In this document: positions 1 through 9,639 of the stretch, in pieces | How positions within the stretch are numbered: the stretch's first letter is position 1 | Layout of the letters: each line of letters starts with the position of its first letter | NCBI GenBank assembly: GCA_037178625.1 | Contig: CM074133.1 | Coordinates: 558,001 to 622,000 of the forward strand | Source: Skeletonema tropicum | Taxonomy: Eukaryota; Bacillariophyta; Thalassiosirophyceae; Thalassiosirales; Thalassiosiraceae | Reading direction: 5' to 3' | Length of the DNA stretch: 64,000 nucleotides | Notes under the pieces: generated by a model | The model's database searches: none | What the model was told of the DNA's origin: nothing | The model's input: only the letters and a program-made list of their open reading frames with translations | Program-made: the position numbers and the translations under genes

Positions 1-85
1 ACAAGGCACAGCAGTTTGAGAGTGAGCAGAAGAAGGAGAATGACAGCAAAAGAATGCAAGCCGTAAATTACACACGGCTACTTAC

Positions 86-384
86 CGATGGAATCCCCAC
101 ATATGTAACTGTCTGTTGAAAGATCGGATCTTTGTCTGATTAAAGAACACCGGAACTACATCTGTCATGAATGTGTCCTGATCGAGTACCCTGAACGCTC
201 TTCCGTGTGGCAACCACGTGACTGCCTTTGCAAATTCGGGAATATTATCCGCGAGTTCGAGCATAGCATAGAGCTTGATAGGGAATTCAGCCTTCGAGCT
301 TCTCGGAGATGCCGATCTCGAGGCAGCCTTATTGCTGCCGAGCATTCTATGTGTTAGTTCTGGGGCGGGACTTCCAATGGTCAT
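86..384 (-). CDS. HSF-type DNA-binding domain gene, copy A, first exon (cut by window edge)
   Basis: The exon encodes a serine-rich leader and then the first two thirds of a heat-shock-factor DNA-binding domain: an FPIKLYAML segment, a V-T-W-L-P-HGRAF core and the recognition-helix region with SFNRQLHMWGFHR. The start ATG at 384 opens MTIGSPAPE; an open frame continues upstream to about 576, but the same ATG is shared with the intact copy at 4889. A GTAAGT donor lies at 85-80 just after the GFHR codons, as in the intact copy. Exon 2 would lie left of position 1, so whether this copy is complete cannot be judged. HSF proteins bind nGAAn-type elements in the nucleus; diatoms have expanded this family (established knowledge). 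Confidence 0.7.
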
Positions 385-768
385 CTTTTCTATAATTTTA
401 TGTAGCAATGGTAGCGGAAGCGCCTTGACTTTAGTTTGGTTCAAAAGACATTTCAAGAATGCATTGAAGGTATGTAGAAGATGTGATTGAAGTTGCCGCT
501 TTACCTCCAATGACTTTGTAGACGCGTGAATAAGAGGGGAAATTAAACACAGATAAAGAGTACCGGAAAGCGACACATACTACAATAATGGACATCGGTG
601 TTCTGTTGATATGTAAGATCAATCACGAAACAAGTACATGCATACGAACTGACGGAAGTAGCCCACGCACGGCTTTGATTAACCTCTCTGCTGATAAAAG
701 AACTCATTGCGAATCATCATTGTTTGACTCTAGGGCTAGGGCATCGCCTTTCATCACACAGGAGGAGA
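385..768. other. Spacer between LicD/EEP copy A and HSF copy A
   Basis: The spacer lies upstream of the HSF start and downstream of the LicD/EEP copy end. It is nearly identical to 4890-5272. Its open frames are short and not protein-like. I see no separate gene; it probably holds the HSF promoter. Confidence 0.5.
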
Positions 769-1827
769 TTAGTTCTTGTTACTAGCTACCTCAATACTCA
801 CAATGGCATGATCTGCCATGGTCAATGGGTTTTCAGCGTTGCTCCAATCACAAGGGGCTGTCACTTTGACACCTCTAGTTGCATTCATGTTACTACAAAA
901 GAAGTCACCAGCTAATGGATTTATTTCAACTTTACCGCCCACAAGACACTTCACATGAAATGTTTTGTGAATCCGGTAATTGTTTTTTTTTGCTAGGCCT
1001 CCAAGAGAACAGAATTGAGGGCTAAAGTCACTAAAGGGGGGTTGGGGCAGTATTTTTAGTTAGCAGAAAGATCAGTCAAGGATTCATTTCGAATTGTACA
1101 ATGACTCACCCCTGAATAATGACACCACGTTGAGATGGTGCAAGATCCACACCTCTGCCTGCATAGATTGTTGACTTATCTGTTGGAGCTCCAAATCCAT
1201 AGTAATTCCACAAAGCCTCCCTGGTCTTGGTATTCTCTGCAAGTTTGTGAACAATCCCAACAACAAAGTGGTCAGGGAGCATCTCTGGAATGTAGAACTT
1301 ATCAGCCGTAAAATTGTGCACATCTGGGATGAGAGGACTTGGATATTGAAAAATACGTGCAAATAGACCCATTCGACCACCAAGACGGACTTCAAAGCCA
1401 TCAGCATTAATACCTCTTTCAGGTTTGTCTGAAAAATACTGGGCAGGTAAAGGATCCCTTAGTATAATTGCATCGCCAATCATGCACTTGCTCAACACTG
1501 CGTTACCGTGGAGACTCATAGAGTCTCGCCTGTCTTTGGTTGCCTCCTGCTCCTCTTGCGTGCCACGGGTTAGCTCTAAAAATTCAACACCATAAGCATA
1601 ATTCATTCCCAACTGCAGGGTGCAGGGCTAATCTGCGTACAGTATGCACATTCCCAGAACGTGCCATGCCAATGTCCATTTCGCTCAGCAAAATTACCAA
1701 GGGTTTCTGGAGCTCTACCTTCTCTTGAATTAACTTGTAGAACTTTTCCCAGTGTGTCCCCCGTTCTGCATTCCAGCCGATCACTTTGATGCTTGGAGCA
1801 CTGGGAGCATTTGATTGCCAAGTGCAG
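769..1827 (-). pseudogene. LicD/EEP fusion gene, truncated frameshifted copy A
   Basis: This is a near-identical copy of the C-terminal endonuclease/exonuclease/phosphatase (EEP) part of the gene at 5273-7619. The two 3' exons are retained (about 1110-1827 and 769-1030), with the GTGAGT donor and TTTAG acceptor conserved. A 7-bp tandem duplication (TGCAGGG at 1614-1620 repeated at 1621-1627) breaks the frame. The whole N-terminal LicD half is missing because homology ends at the inverted-repeat element. It cannot make the full fusion protein. A shortened EEP-only product starting inside the exon is conceivable but unsupported. Confidence 0.85.
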
Positions 1828-2132
1828 CGTCTAGTGGCTCAGTGGTACGACTTTCGCATATGATCAGCAAAAGTACATCAACGAGCTCGCAGGTTCGGTT
1901 CCCAACCTCGGAAAGTGTTTATCCAGTGGCACTTCGCGCCAGATGCGCGACCGAGCGCACGCACAGATTGCGTGTCGAATAGAAGCGTTCCACAAGTCGC
2001 TAGCGTTTAGGGCCAAACAGCCCGGAAGCACTCAAAGCGTGCGTACTACCAGCCAGAAGCATGAGTAGTGCCTGCTCCTTGATGTACTTTTGCTGATCAT
2101 ATGCGAAAGTCGTACCACTGAGCCACTAGACG
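1828..2132. mobile_element. 305-bp inverted-repeat element with tRNA-like pol III boxes
   Basis: The ends are inverted repeats of about 57 bp, starting CGTCTAGTGGCTCAGTGG and ending with its complement. The left arm continues into a tRNA-like unit: an A-box-like TGGCTCAGTGG at 1835-1845 and a B-box-like GGTTCGGTTCC at 1892-1902, 47 nt between box starts. The same unit recurs in the palindromic array at 18891-19175. There is no coding capacity and no clear target-site duplication. The element sits exactly at the join between the LicD/EEP fragment and HSF fragment B. It could be a tRNA-derived SINE dimer or a MITE built on a tRNA-like sequence. Confidence 0.75.
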
Positions 2133-2561
2133 TACCTCTACCAATTCTGTGATTGTTACCAACAACAAGGCACAGCAGTTTTGAGAGTGAGCAGAAGAAG
2201 GGGAATGACAGCAAAAGAATGCAAGCCGTAAATTACACACGACTACTTACCGATGGAATCCCCACATATGTAACTGTCTGTTGAAAGATCGGATCTTTGT
2301 CTGATTAAAGAACACCGGAACTACATCTGTCATGAATGTGTCCTGATCGAGTACCCTGAACGCTCTTCCGTGTGGCAACCACGTGACTGCCTTTGCAAAT
2401 TCGGGAATATTATCCGCGAGTTCGAGCATAGCATAGAGCTTGATAGGGAATTCAGCCTTCGAGCTTCTCGGAGATGCCGATCTCGAGGCAGCCTTATTGC
2501 TGCCGAGCATTCTATGTGTTTGTTCTGGGGCGGGACTTCCAATGGTCATCTCTTCTTTCAT
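2133..2561 (-). pseudogene. HSF-type gene copy B, broken after exon 1
   Basis: Exon 1 (2251-2549, or from an upstream ATG at 2561) encodes the same HSF DNA-binding domain start as copies A and C, ending at GFHR with a GTAAGT donor at 2250-2245. The intron and only the first few codons of exon 2 (the NNHRIGRG region) follow before the inverted-repeat element cuts the homology at 2133. The wing of the DNA-binding domain and the C-terminal half are lost, so the copy should not make a working factor. Its upstream region (2570-3000) is more diverged from copies A and C than they are from each other. Confidence 0.8.
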
Positions 2562-3000
2562 CTTTGATGAACGTTAATGTTTGTAGCAATGTCAGCGGAA
2601 GAGCCTTGTCGTTCACTTGTTTAGTTCAAAAGACATTTCAAGAATGCATTGAAGGTATGTAGAAGATGTGATTGAGAAGTTGCCGCTTTACCTCCAATGA
2701 CTTTGCAGACGCGAGAACAAGAGGGGAAATTAACATACACAGACAAAGATTACCGGAAAGCGACACATACACAACATTATGACTTTAAGTAGTATCAGTG
2801 TTCTGTTGATGAAACATCACTCTCGAACAGTAGTGAAGTAAGTACATAAACCTGAAGAATAAAGAAGCAGCCCACGCGACGGCTTCGAATAACCTCTCTG
2901 CTGGTTCTTGAGATAACCGGTACCCTCGGACAAAACAAAAGGATTTTTATGCACCCTTAAGCCTGAGATCTTACATATTACATTGTTAGATATCATTATC
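2562..3000. repeat. Diverged copy of HSF upstream region
   Basis: The sequence follows the upstream regions of the other two HSF copies in order, including the segments resembling AGAAGATGTGATTGA and AACCTCTCTGCTG, with many indels. No gene is seen. This is probably the remains of the HSF promoter in the B copy. Confidence 0.6.
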
Positions 3001-3258
3001 ACTAGCCTCGCTGGCGCTCGTGCTAGCCCGCTGCGCGGGTTAAAGCACCAAAATAGAGGAGAAAGACGTACAAAACTCTAGTTGCCTACACTTTTATTTA
3101 CCTCTCTTACCCCGTGAGAAAAAACCGCGAAGCGGGCTTTTTCGAAACGCCCCGGGCGAGCTTGTGGACACCTCCATCAGCAAAAATTAGTCAAGCCAAT
3201 CAAAGAAAGAGTCGATCGAAAATGCCCGTGAAGGCCAAAGGACACGCCAAAGGGCCCG
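3000..3258. other. GC-rich hairpin region, no gene
   Basis: Short GC-rich inverted repeats lie at about 3024-3040 (AGCCCGCTGCGCGGGTT) and 3118-3145, where CCGC-GAA-GCGG is flanked by A and T runs like a bacterial-style terminator. A short open frame on the plus strand spans part of this DNA and runs into the 8-bp repeat, but its protein is low complexity. The composition differs from neighbouring AT-rich DNA. Confidence 0.4.
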
Positions 3259-3346
3259 GACAGAACGACAGAACGACAGAACGACAGAACGACAGAACGA
3301 CAGAACGACCGACAGAACGACAGAACGACAGAACGACAGAACGAAC
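3259..3346. repeat. 8-bp tandem repeat (GACAGAAC)n
   Basis: About ten units of GACAGAAC run head to tail, with one irregular GACC spacer near 3308 and a shortened last unit. An open frame through it gives a Gln-Asn-Asp-Arg-Thr-Thr-Glu pattern, which follows from the repeat and is not evidence of a gene. Confidence 0.9.
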
Positions 3347-3816
3347 GACTTAGCTCCTCTCATTATTTAGATTTTCTGGACAGAAGCTCTAGTAAGAACT
3401 CAAAGCTGATCTGACAAAGAGAGAGTTGATTAAAAAGAATCTCTAAGGGCAAAGACCATTAATAATTTACCTCTATCTTGGGTTTGGGACTTGATGATTA
3501 GGAGTAGACGCTATTATCTTAATCTGCTACCTACTTAGTTTGGGTCAATTTCGCCATATCCACAGAAAAAAACAACCCCTTGGCCTTGGTTGAGATCTCA
3601 ACCCTACCGTTACGCACAACTCTAGTTGCTATCTAACGAGAATCAAAGCATAATAATAATACTTGAACTTCAATGGTTTCATTAAGTACCTAGATATTAT
3701 TCTTCGTTAAACGGTCGCATAAACATTCACATTAATGCTTGATAGACATAGACACATACATACTTTAGCTTTGAGACTCCCCAATACTCCCGCTGTAGCC
3801 TTGGCCATGCGACTAC
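3347..3816. other. Spacer downstream of HSF copy C
   Basis: AT-rich sequence without a convincing open frame, promoter or repeat. It probably includes the 3' untranslated region of the HSF gene ending at 3817. Confidence 0.4.
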
Positions 3817-4889
3817 TTATCCTTCAACATGATGAATTGCACCTTCGATGAAGTTTGCAAAGTCATCATCAAGACAAGAGTCATTATCAACCCAGAAGGG
3901 CAATGGCTCAAAATCCTCGTCACTATGCCTGATTGGGCTGAAATAGACATCATTAGATCTGGCTCGGGGCGTACGAGGATGAGAATGGACTTGTTGATAA
4001 GTCCCTTCAAAACTATCTTGATCCGCATAGGAGTGTGACTGGCTGTTGTGAGCTTGGAGAGGCAAGTGGAAATGCATGTAAGGAACACTTTCACTCTTAT
4101 CGGAGGTCGGTGACTGTGATGGCGGCAGCATGAACGGCTCTTCTAGATTGAAGTCCATACAGACCTTGCAAGCGCAAGCACTCTCAGATGCTGGTGATAC
4201 AGTTCGATGATCAGTGATTTGACGATGCAATATAGTAGGAGGCATCGTCAAATCCCGACCAAGATGCGAGATAGAAGAGCCAATCTTCAGGATGGCTTTT
4301 CTCATTTCGTCAAGTACATCATTTAGGGGTTGCTTGTCAGTAGGAAGGGGTAGGAGTTGGTAGAAATCTGGGGCTCTATAGTCATTGCTACTGTCAATTG
4401 TGCTGCCTTTGATCTTCGTTCTTACCAGCAGCTCCATGGATTCAGGCATTCCACGGAGGAAGTTCTCGTTGTACCAGGCTTTTTTGTTACCTCTACCAAT
4501 TCTGTGATTGTTACCAACAACAAGGCACATCAGTTTGAGAGTGAGCAGAAGAAGGAGAATGCCTTGATTATCCGTCACACGGCTACTTACCGATGGAATC
4601 CCCACATATGTAACTGTCTGTTGAAAGATCGGATCTTTGTCTGATTAAAGAACACCGGAACTACATCTGTCATGAATGTGTCCTGATCGAGTACCCTGAA
4701 CGCTCTTCCGTGTGGCAACCACGTGACTGCCTTTGCAAATTCGGGAATATTATCCGCGAGTTCGAGCATAGCATAGAGCTTGATAGGGAATTCAGCCTTC
4801 GAGCTTCTCGGAGATGCCGATCTCGAGGCAGCCTTATTGCTGCCGAGCATTCTATGTGTTTGTTCTGGGGCGGGACTTCCAATGGACAT
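3817..4889 (-). CDS. HSF-type transcription factor, intact copy C (two exons)
   Basis: Coding exons are 4591-4889 and 3817-4501, joined across an 89-nt GT-AG intron; the joined length of 984 nt gives 327 residues. The DNA-binding domain covers about residues 30-125: FPIKLYAML, HGRAFRVLDQ, the recognition helix with SFNRQLHMWGFHR, then, after the splice, IGRGNKKAWYNENFLRG and a basic VRTKIKG. The acceptor at 4503-4502 was chosen because it keeps the I-x-x-G spacing seen in HSFs. The rest is Ser/Pro/His-rich with an acidic C-terminus and no obvious long heptad repeat, as is common for diatom HSFs. It should act in the nucleus as a sequence-specific regulator; target genes are unknown. An open frame continues upstream to 5060, so a longer N-terminus is possible. 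Confidence 0.85.
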
Positions 4890-6325
4890 CTTTTCTATAA
4901 TTTTATGTTGCAATGGTAGCGGAAGCGCCTTGACTTTAGTTTGGTTCAAAAGACATTTCAAGAATGCATTGAAGGTATGTAGAAGATGTGATTGAAGTTG
5001 CCGTTTACCTCCAATGACTTTGCAGACGCGTGAATAAGAGAGGAAATTAAACACAGACAAAGATTACCGGAAAGCGACACATACTACAATAATGGACATC
5101 GGTGTTCTGTTGATTTGTAAGATCAATCACGAAACAAGTACATGCATACGAACTGACGGAAGTAGCCCACGCACGGCTTTGATTAACCTCTCTGCTGATA
5201 AAAGAACTCATTGCGAATCATCATTGTTTGACTCTAGGGCTAGGGCATCGCCTTTCATCACACAGGAGGAGATTAGTTCCTGTTACTAGCTACCTCAATA
5301 CTAACAATGGCATGATCTGCCATGGTCAATGGGTTTTCAGCGTTGCTCCAATCACAAGGGGCTGTCACTTTGACACCTCTAGTTGCATTCATGTTACTAC
5401 AAAAGAAGTCACCAGCTAATGGATTTATTTCAACTTTACCGCCCACAAGACACTTCACACGAAATGTTTTGTGAATCCGGTAATTGTTTTTTTTTGCTAG
5501 GCCTCCAAGAGAACAGAATTGAGGGCTAAAGTCACTAAAGGGGGGTTGGGGCAGTATTTTTAGTTAGCAGAAAGATCAGTCAAGGATTCATTTCGAATTG
5601 TACAATGACTCACCCCTGAATAATGACACCACGTTGAGATGGTGCAAGATCCACACCTCTGCCTGCATAGATTGTTGACTTATCTGTTGGAGCTCCAAAT
5701 CCATAGTAATTCCACAAAGCCTCCCTGGTCTTGGTATTCTCTGCAAGTTTGTGAACAATCCCAACAACAAAGTGGTCAGGGAGCATCTCTGGAATGTAGA
5801 ACTTATCAGCCGTAAAATTGTGCACATCTGGGATGAGAGGACTTGGATATTGAAAAATACGTGCAAATAGACCCATTCGACCACCAAGACGGACTTCAAA
5901 GCCATCAGCATTAATACCTCTTTCAGGTTTGTCTGAAAAATACTGGGCAGGTAAAGGATCCCTTAGTATAATTGCATCGCCAATCATGCACTTGCTCAAC
6001 ACTGCGTTACCGTGGAGACTCATAGAGTCTCGCCTGTCTTTGGTTGCCTCCTGCTCCTCTTGCGTGCCACGGGTTAGCTCTAAAAATTCAACACCATAAG
6101 CATAATTCATTCCCAACTGCAGGGCTAATCTGCGTACAGTATGCACATTCCCAGAACGTGCCATGCCAATGTCCATTTCGCTCAGCAAAATTACCAAGGG
6201 TTTCTGGAGCTCTACCTTCTCTTGAATTAACTTGTAGAACTTTTCCCAGTGTGTCCCCCGTTCTGCATTCCAGCCGATCACTTTGATGCTTGGAGCACTG
6301 GGAGCATTTGATTGCCAAGTGCAGC
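4505..6325. repeat. Segmental duplication copy C
   Basis: This is the counterpart of 1-1828. It covers the HSF first exon and upstream region and the 3' end of the LicD/EEP gene. Here both genes continue intact beyond the duplicated block, so this copy looks like the source and the other a derivative. Confidence 0.85.
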
Positions 6326-7619
6326 CATTTGGAGAGATTGAATTGTCAATCTCTATCTTATCAAGGTTTGGAAGCTGTCTAGTGTATTTCATTTGATTCT
6401 TATCCCCCCTTTTCTTGTACCACTCGACTCGACGGGACTTGGGAACATACCAGTTGCTTAGGGCAAAATCCATTCGAGCTTGATCCTGGTCCAGTCGGAA
6501 AGTTGATAGGGTTGTATTGGCGCTATTCCCGTCATCAGACAAAGCCAGTACTGCGGGAAATTTTTCTTTTTCCTGTCCATCTGAAAAGGGATATTGACAG
6601 GGTGATGATTTCCCATAACGAAATCGAATGTATTTATTCAATATTTTTGGTTCCATTGCCTGAATAGTTGTTGGCCCAAATGGTACCGTGAAGAGTTCCT
6701 TGTCTCCTCTCATATAATTTGTCCATTTAGAAAGTTTCATGGTGAATTCCTCTCGCTCTGAAATCTCTCGGCTCATGCATTCCAATTCAACACCCATTAT
6801 TTGGTCTCCTGGCTTCCATCGAAAAGCTAGGTCCATGCTCATGAGTTTGTACCACTCACAACAAATGCTACCCCTTGAAAGTATCATATCTTCCCCTCTT
6901 ACTTTGATCAGTCGAGAATCCCACAAAGCTTCTGAATTGTTCATTGAGTGACTTCTCTCATCAAGAGCAGGATAGTGTTTTGATATATTCTTTTCTCCGT
7001 TCTCCCACAAAATGTCAAGCTGTTCACAATCTAGGATAGTCAAGTCAACATCATCATCCCATGGGTTCATCCCACCAAAACATTTTGCTCCCATGGCCGA
7101 TCCACCATGAACCGCCCATCTATGGATTCCTAGATCTTCTGCCAAGTGATTCCAACGAGTCAATGTGGCGTAGACGAACTTTTGCAGCTCAAGAAGAGCT
7201 TTTGCGTCATTATCCTTAATGTGATTCGCATCATGGAAGGGAATGATATACTTTCTCTTGCGAGGCGGGGGGTCATTATTCTTTAGATCAAGTAGATTTA
7301 AGAAGGCCGTATCAGAAAGCCCCACCTGTGAAACATCTGCTGTAATTTTTTCTCGAATACTATTTGCAGGAAGATTAATCTGTTGCAGAAATGGCTTCAA
7401 CATAATCTTCTCCTCATAATTGGAATCTTTCAGTGAGTTACGGGCAAGGGGCTCCAATTTGAGCAGCGATAGAATGACATATCCTATAATCAAAAGAAAT
7501 GTTCTCTGAACAGAATACAGTCCTCGCCTTCCTTGTCCTTGTCGCTGCTGTTGGGGCAACGGTGGTGGTGGGGTTGCTTCCTCGGGACGCTCCATGCCTC
7601 TCCGCCTCTCAGTTTCCAA
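5273..7619 (-). CDS. LicD-family / EEP-nuclease-fold fusion protein, membrane anchored (two exons)
   Basis: Exons are 5614-7619 and 5273-5534, separated by a 79-nt intron (GTGAGT...TTTAG); the joined 2268 nt encode 755 residues. After a proline/glutamine-rich start there is one hydrophobic segment at about 40-55, suggesting a type II membrane protein. Residues about 120-400 are LicD-like: HGGSAMGAKCFGG and NPWDDDVDLTI (about 170-192) give the acidic nucleotidyltransferase-fold motif of LicD/fukutin-type phospho-transferases. Residues about 443-755 look like an endonuclease/exonuclease/phosphatase fold: WNAERGTHW, LSEMDIG, SLHGNAVLSK and, after splicing, QGDFSPQF and ADHAIV, which match the usual metal and catalytic motifs. 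A Golgi glycan or phosphodiester role is plausible but inferred. The splice is supported because it restores the GDF motif in frame. Confidence 0.75.
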
Positions 7620-7987
7620 TTTTGTTGTTTTTATTCAAGTAGGGGGGAGAGATTTTCAGAAGTAGAAAGAAGTAAGTACATAATTCACGTCTACTAATCC
7701 ATATCAACCAGTAGTTCGACACACGTTGCTTGCAAAGCCTTGTACAATAAGTTGTAAGTACAATAGTTGTGTGATCTTGTCCATCTTGTGAAACGATTTC
7801 CGCATCCGAGACCGATCGGTACACACTTTTAAAGAAAAGCATCCCCCCGAAGAAAGGGGCCCACGGCCCATGATATATATGTGTATTTTTAAATACGAGA
7901 AATCCGCCACTTTCAAAATTCAAGATGACACCACCGCACACACAACAGGCAGCAACGACAGGAATAAAAAACCACAACACATGAACC
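7620..7987. promoter_or_regulatory. Shared divergent promoter region
   Basis: The 368 bp between the starts of the LicD/EEP gene (minus) and the dioxygenase gene (plus) must hold both promoters. A TATA-like TGATATATATGTG lies at about 7870 and an imperfect palindrome (ACCGATCGGT) at about 7810. No factor sites can be named with confidence. Confidence 0.4.
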
Positions 7988-9639
7988 ATGTCGATCACCG
8001 AAGCAAAGGAAGATACCACCAGCGGCCAAGGGCAAGGCAATCAGCCGCCTCAATCCAACAACAACAATCATTTGCTAGACGGCCCACTATCATCTGACCG
8101 CTACTACCATCACCGCCGCGGCTCATCACGAAGCCGCTCCAGATCTCGATCTCGTGGCAGAGACCACCACCATCACGGACGTCATTGGAAGAATGATAAT
8201 TACAACGATTACCGCCGCCGTAATAATCGAGGAAGGCACGAAGATGATCGATATGGCAGAGAGAGAAGTCGTGATCGCTATGAGCATGAGCATGATAGGG
8301 GTAATCACATCATGAGGCGTGATGACAGATTTGATAATTATAATCATGGAGGTCGCAATGACGATTATTATCAGCGTGGAGGCGGAGAGCATCACAATGA
8401 CAACCACCATCATAATCATTATGGCCCTCCTCCTCCCGCCGCACGCAGCAACGATCACAGACACGGCAATCACCACCAACCACAACCGCCACCAGCGTCT
8501 ACAGCCCGCGAAATGAAAAAGATGCCCAACTACAAAATCAAAGCCACCCAACCCGATCCAAACCTAGCCCCTCTCAACGATGATCCCCGCGGCTCCGACC
8601 CGACCAAACGAATTACCAAAACAGCCCAACGTAACGGTAATGGACGCAATACCGAATCCTTCGATCCAGCCTCCACTCTAGTCCGTCCCGACTTACGTGT
8701 TTGGGTAGGGTCAAATAACGACACCAAATTTAGTAAACCGCTCAAACATGATGATGTCGTCATCATTCCGGAACTGTTTGGTCCAGAGTCCAATTGGGAC
8801 ATTTACTACAAATTAGTTTCCGAAATGCGTACATTGCAAGCCAACAATGTCAAGGGCAGTGAATGGCAGAGTTGGCATGAGGGAGCACATTTGATTAGCA
8901 AGAATCCTGTGGGGAGCAAAACGTTTGAGATGGTGATTGAAAAGTTGTGTGAGTATTTTAGTATAAGGAGGAAGAGTGTGGGGACGAGGTTTAACTGGTA
9001 TAGGGATAGTTCGGATTGGAAGCCGTTTCATCATGATTCTGCGTGAGTGTGTTGTATGTTGTTTGTTTTGTTTGATATGAGTGTGTTGCATGTTGTGATG
9101 TACCATGTTGTGCTCGATTGCCACAAGTATCAGATACTTGTGCACGGTTGAAACTCTGACAGAAATAAAAGCACTGACAGCTCAATCTATCACACTTCTC
9201 AAACTAATCATACATCATGCATAGAGCCTACAATCCAAAAAGAGCCAAAGATCAAAACATCACCGTAGGCGTATCCTTCGGAGCACGTCGTGAACTCGCC
9301 TTCCTTCACGCCACCCCACAACAAAACGGCGTTGACAAATGCAAAATATACTTTCCCCAAACCAACAATGGAGTATTCTCATTTGGACGCGATGTCAATA
9401 TTCAGTGGAAGCATGGTGTGAATGCCCTTGCGGAGGAGGAGCAGGATGGGAAAGGGAGGATTTCGATTGTGCTTTGGGGGTTGGCCGAGAATGTGATTGA
9501 GGAGGAGGGGTCTCCGCCGTTGCTTGGGGCGGATGGGCAGGGTCCTCATGCGCAGAATAATAATAAGAGGGGTGGTCATCGTGGGAATCAGAGGAGGGGC
9601 AATAATAATAAGAATAATCATCAGCGAGGAGGTCGTTAG
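7988..9639 (+). CDS. 2OG-Fe(II) dioxygenase, AlkB-like, with RS/His-rich N-terminus (two exons)
   Basis: Exons are 7988-9042 and 9225-9639; the 182-nt intron is bounded by GTGAGT and ATAG, and the joined 1470 nt give 489 residues. Residues 1-175 are low complexity: an RS run (SSRSRSRSRSRGR), then Arg/Asp/His/Tyr-rich repeats. The C-terminal catalytic domain has the iron-binding HxD at H348-x-D350 (in PFHHDSAAYNP, formed across the splice), the distal His at about 415 (WKHG) and the 2-oxoglutarate-binding Arg at about 430 (GRISIVLWG). All four expected residues are present, so the enzyme should be active. The substrate is not shown; the RS region hints at RNA or RNP association. A His/Asn/Gly/Arg-rich tail follows. 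Confidence 0.85.
9123..9146. repeat. Palindrome within the dioxygenase intron
   Basis: CACAAGTATC-A-GATACTTGTG forms a perfect 10-bp stem with a one-base centre, inside the intron of the dioxygenase gene. It may be a binding site or just a chance palindrome. Confidence 0.6.

Larger units (their letters stand above)
1..1828. repeat. Segmental duplication copy A (HSF exon 1 plus LicD/EEP 3' part)
   Basis: This stretch matches 4505-6325 almost base for base, with scattered single substitutions and a few small indels. It carries an HSF first exon and its upstream region, then the 3' part of the LicD/EEP gene on the same strand. Homology stops at 1828, where the 305-bp inverted-repeat element begins, and runs off the left edge of the window. 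The very low divergence implies a recent duplication. Confidence 0.9.

Noticed and set aside
7609..8040. Open frame of 143 codons on the minus strand upstream of LicD/EEP
   Set aside because: It lies in the divergent promoter region, has low-complexity hydrophobic runs and no domain, and overlaps the start of the dioxygenase gene.
8126..8551. Ile/Val-rich open frame on the minus strand
   Set aside because: It is the complement of the His/Asp/Asn-rich dioxygenase N-terminus; the apparent hydrophobicity follows from that codon content.
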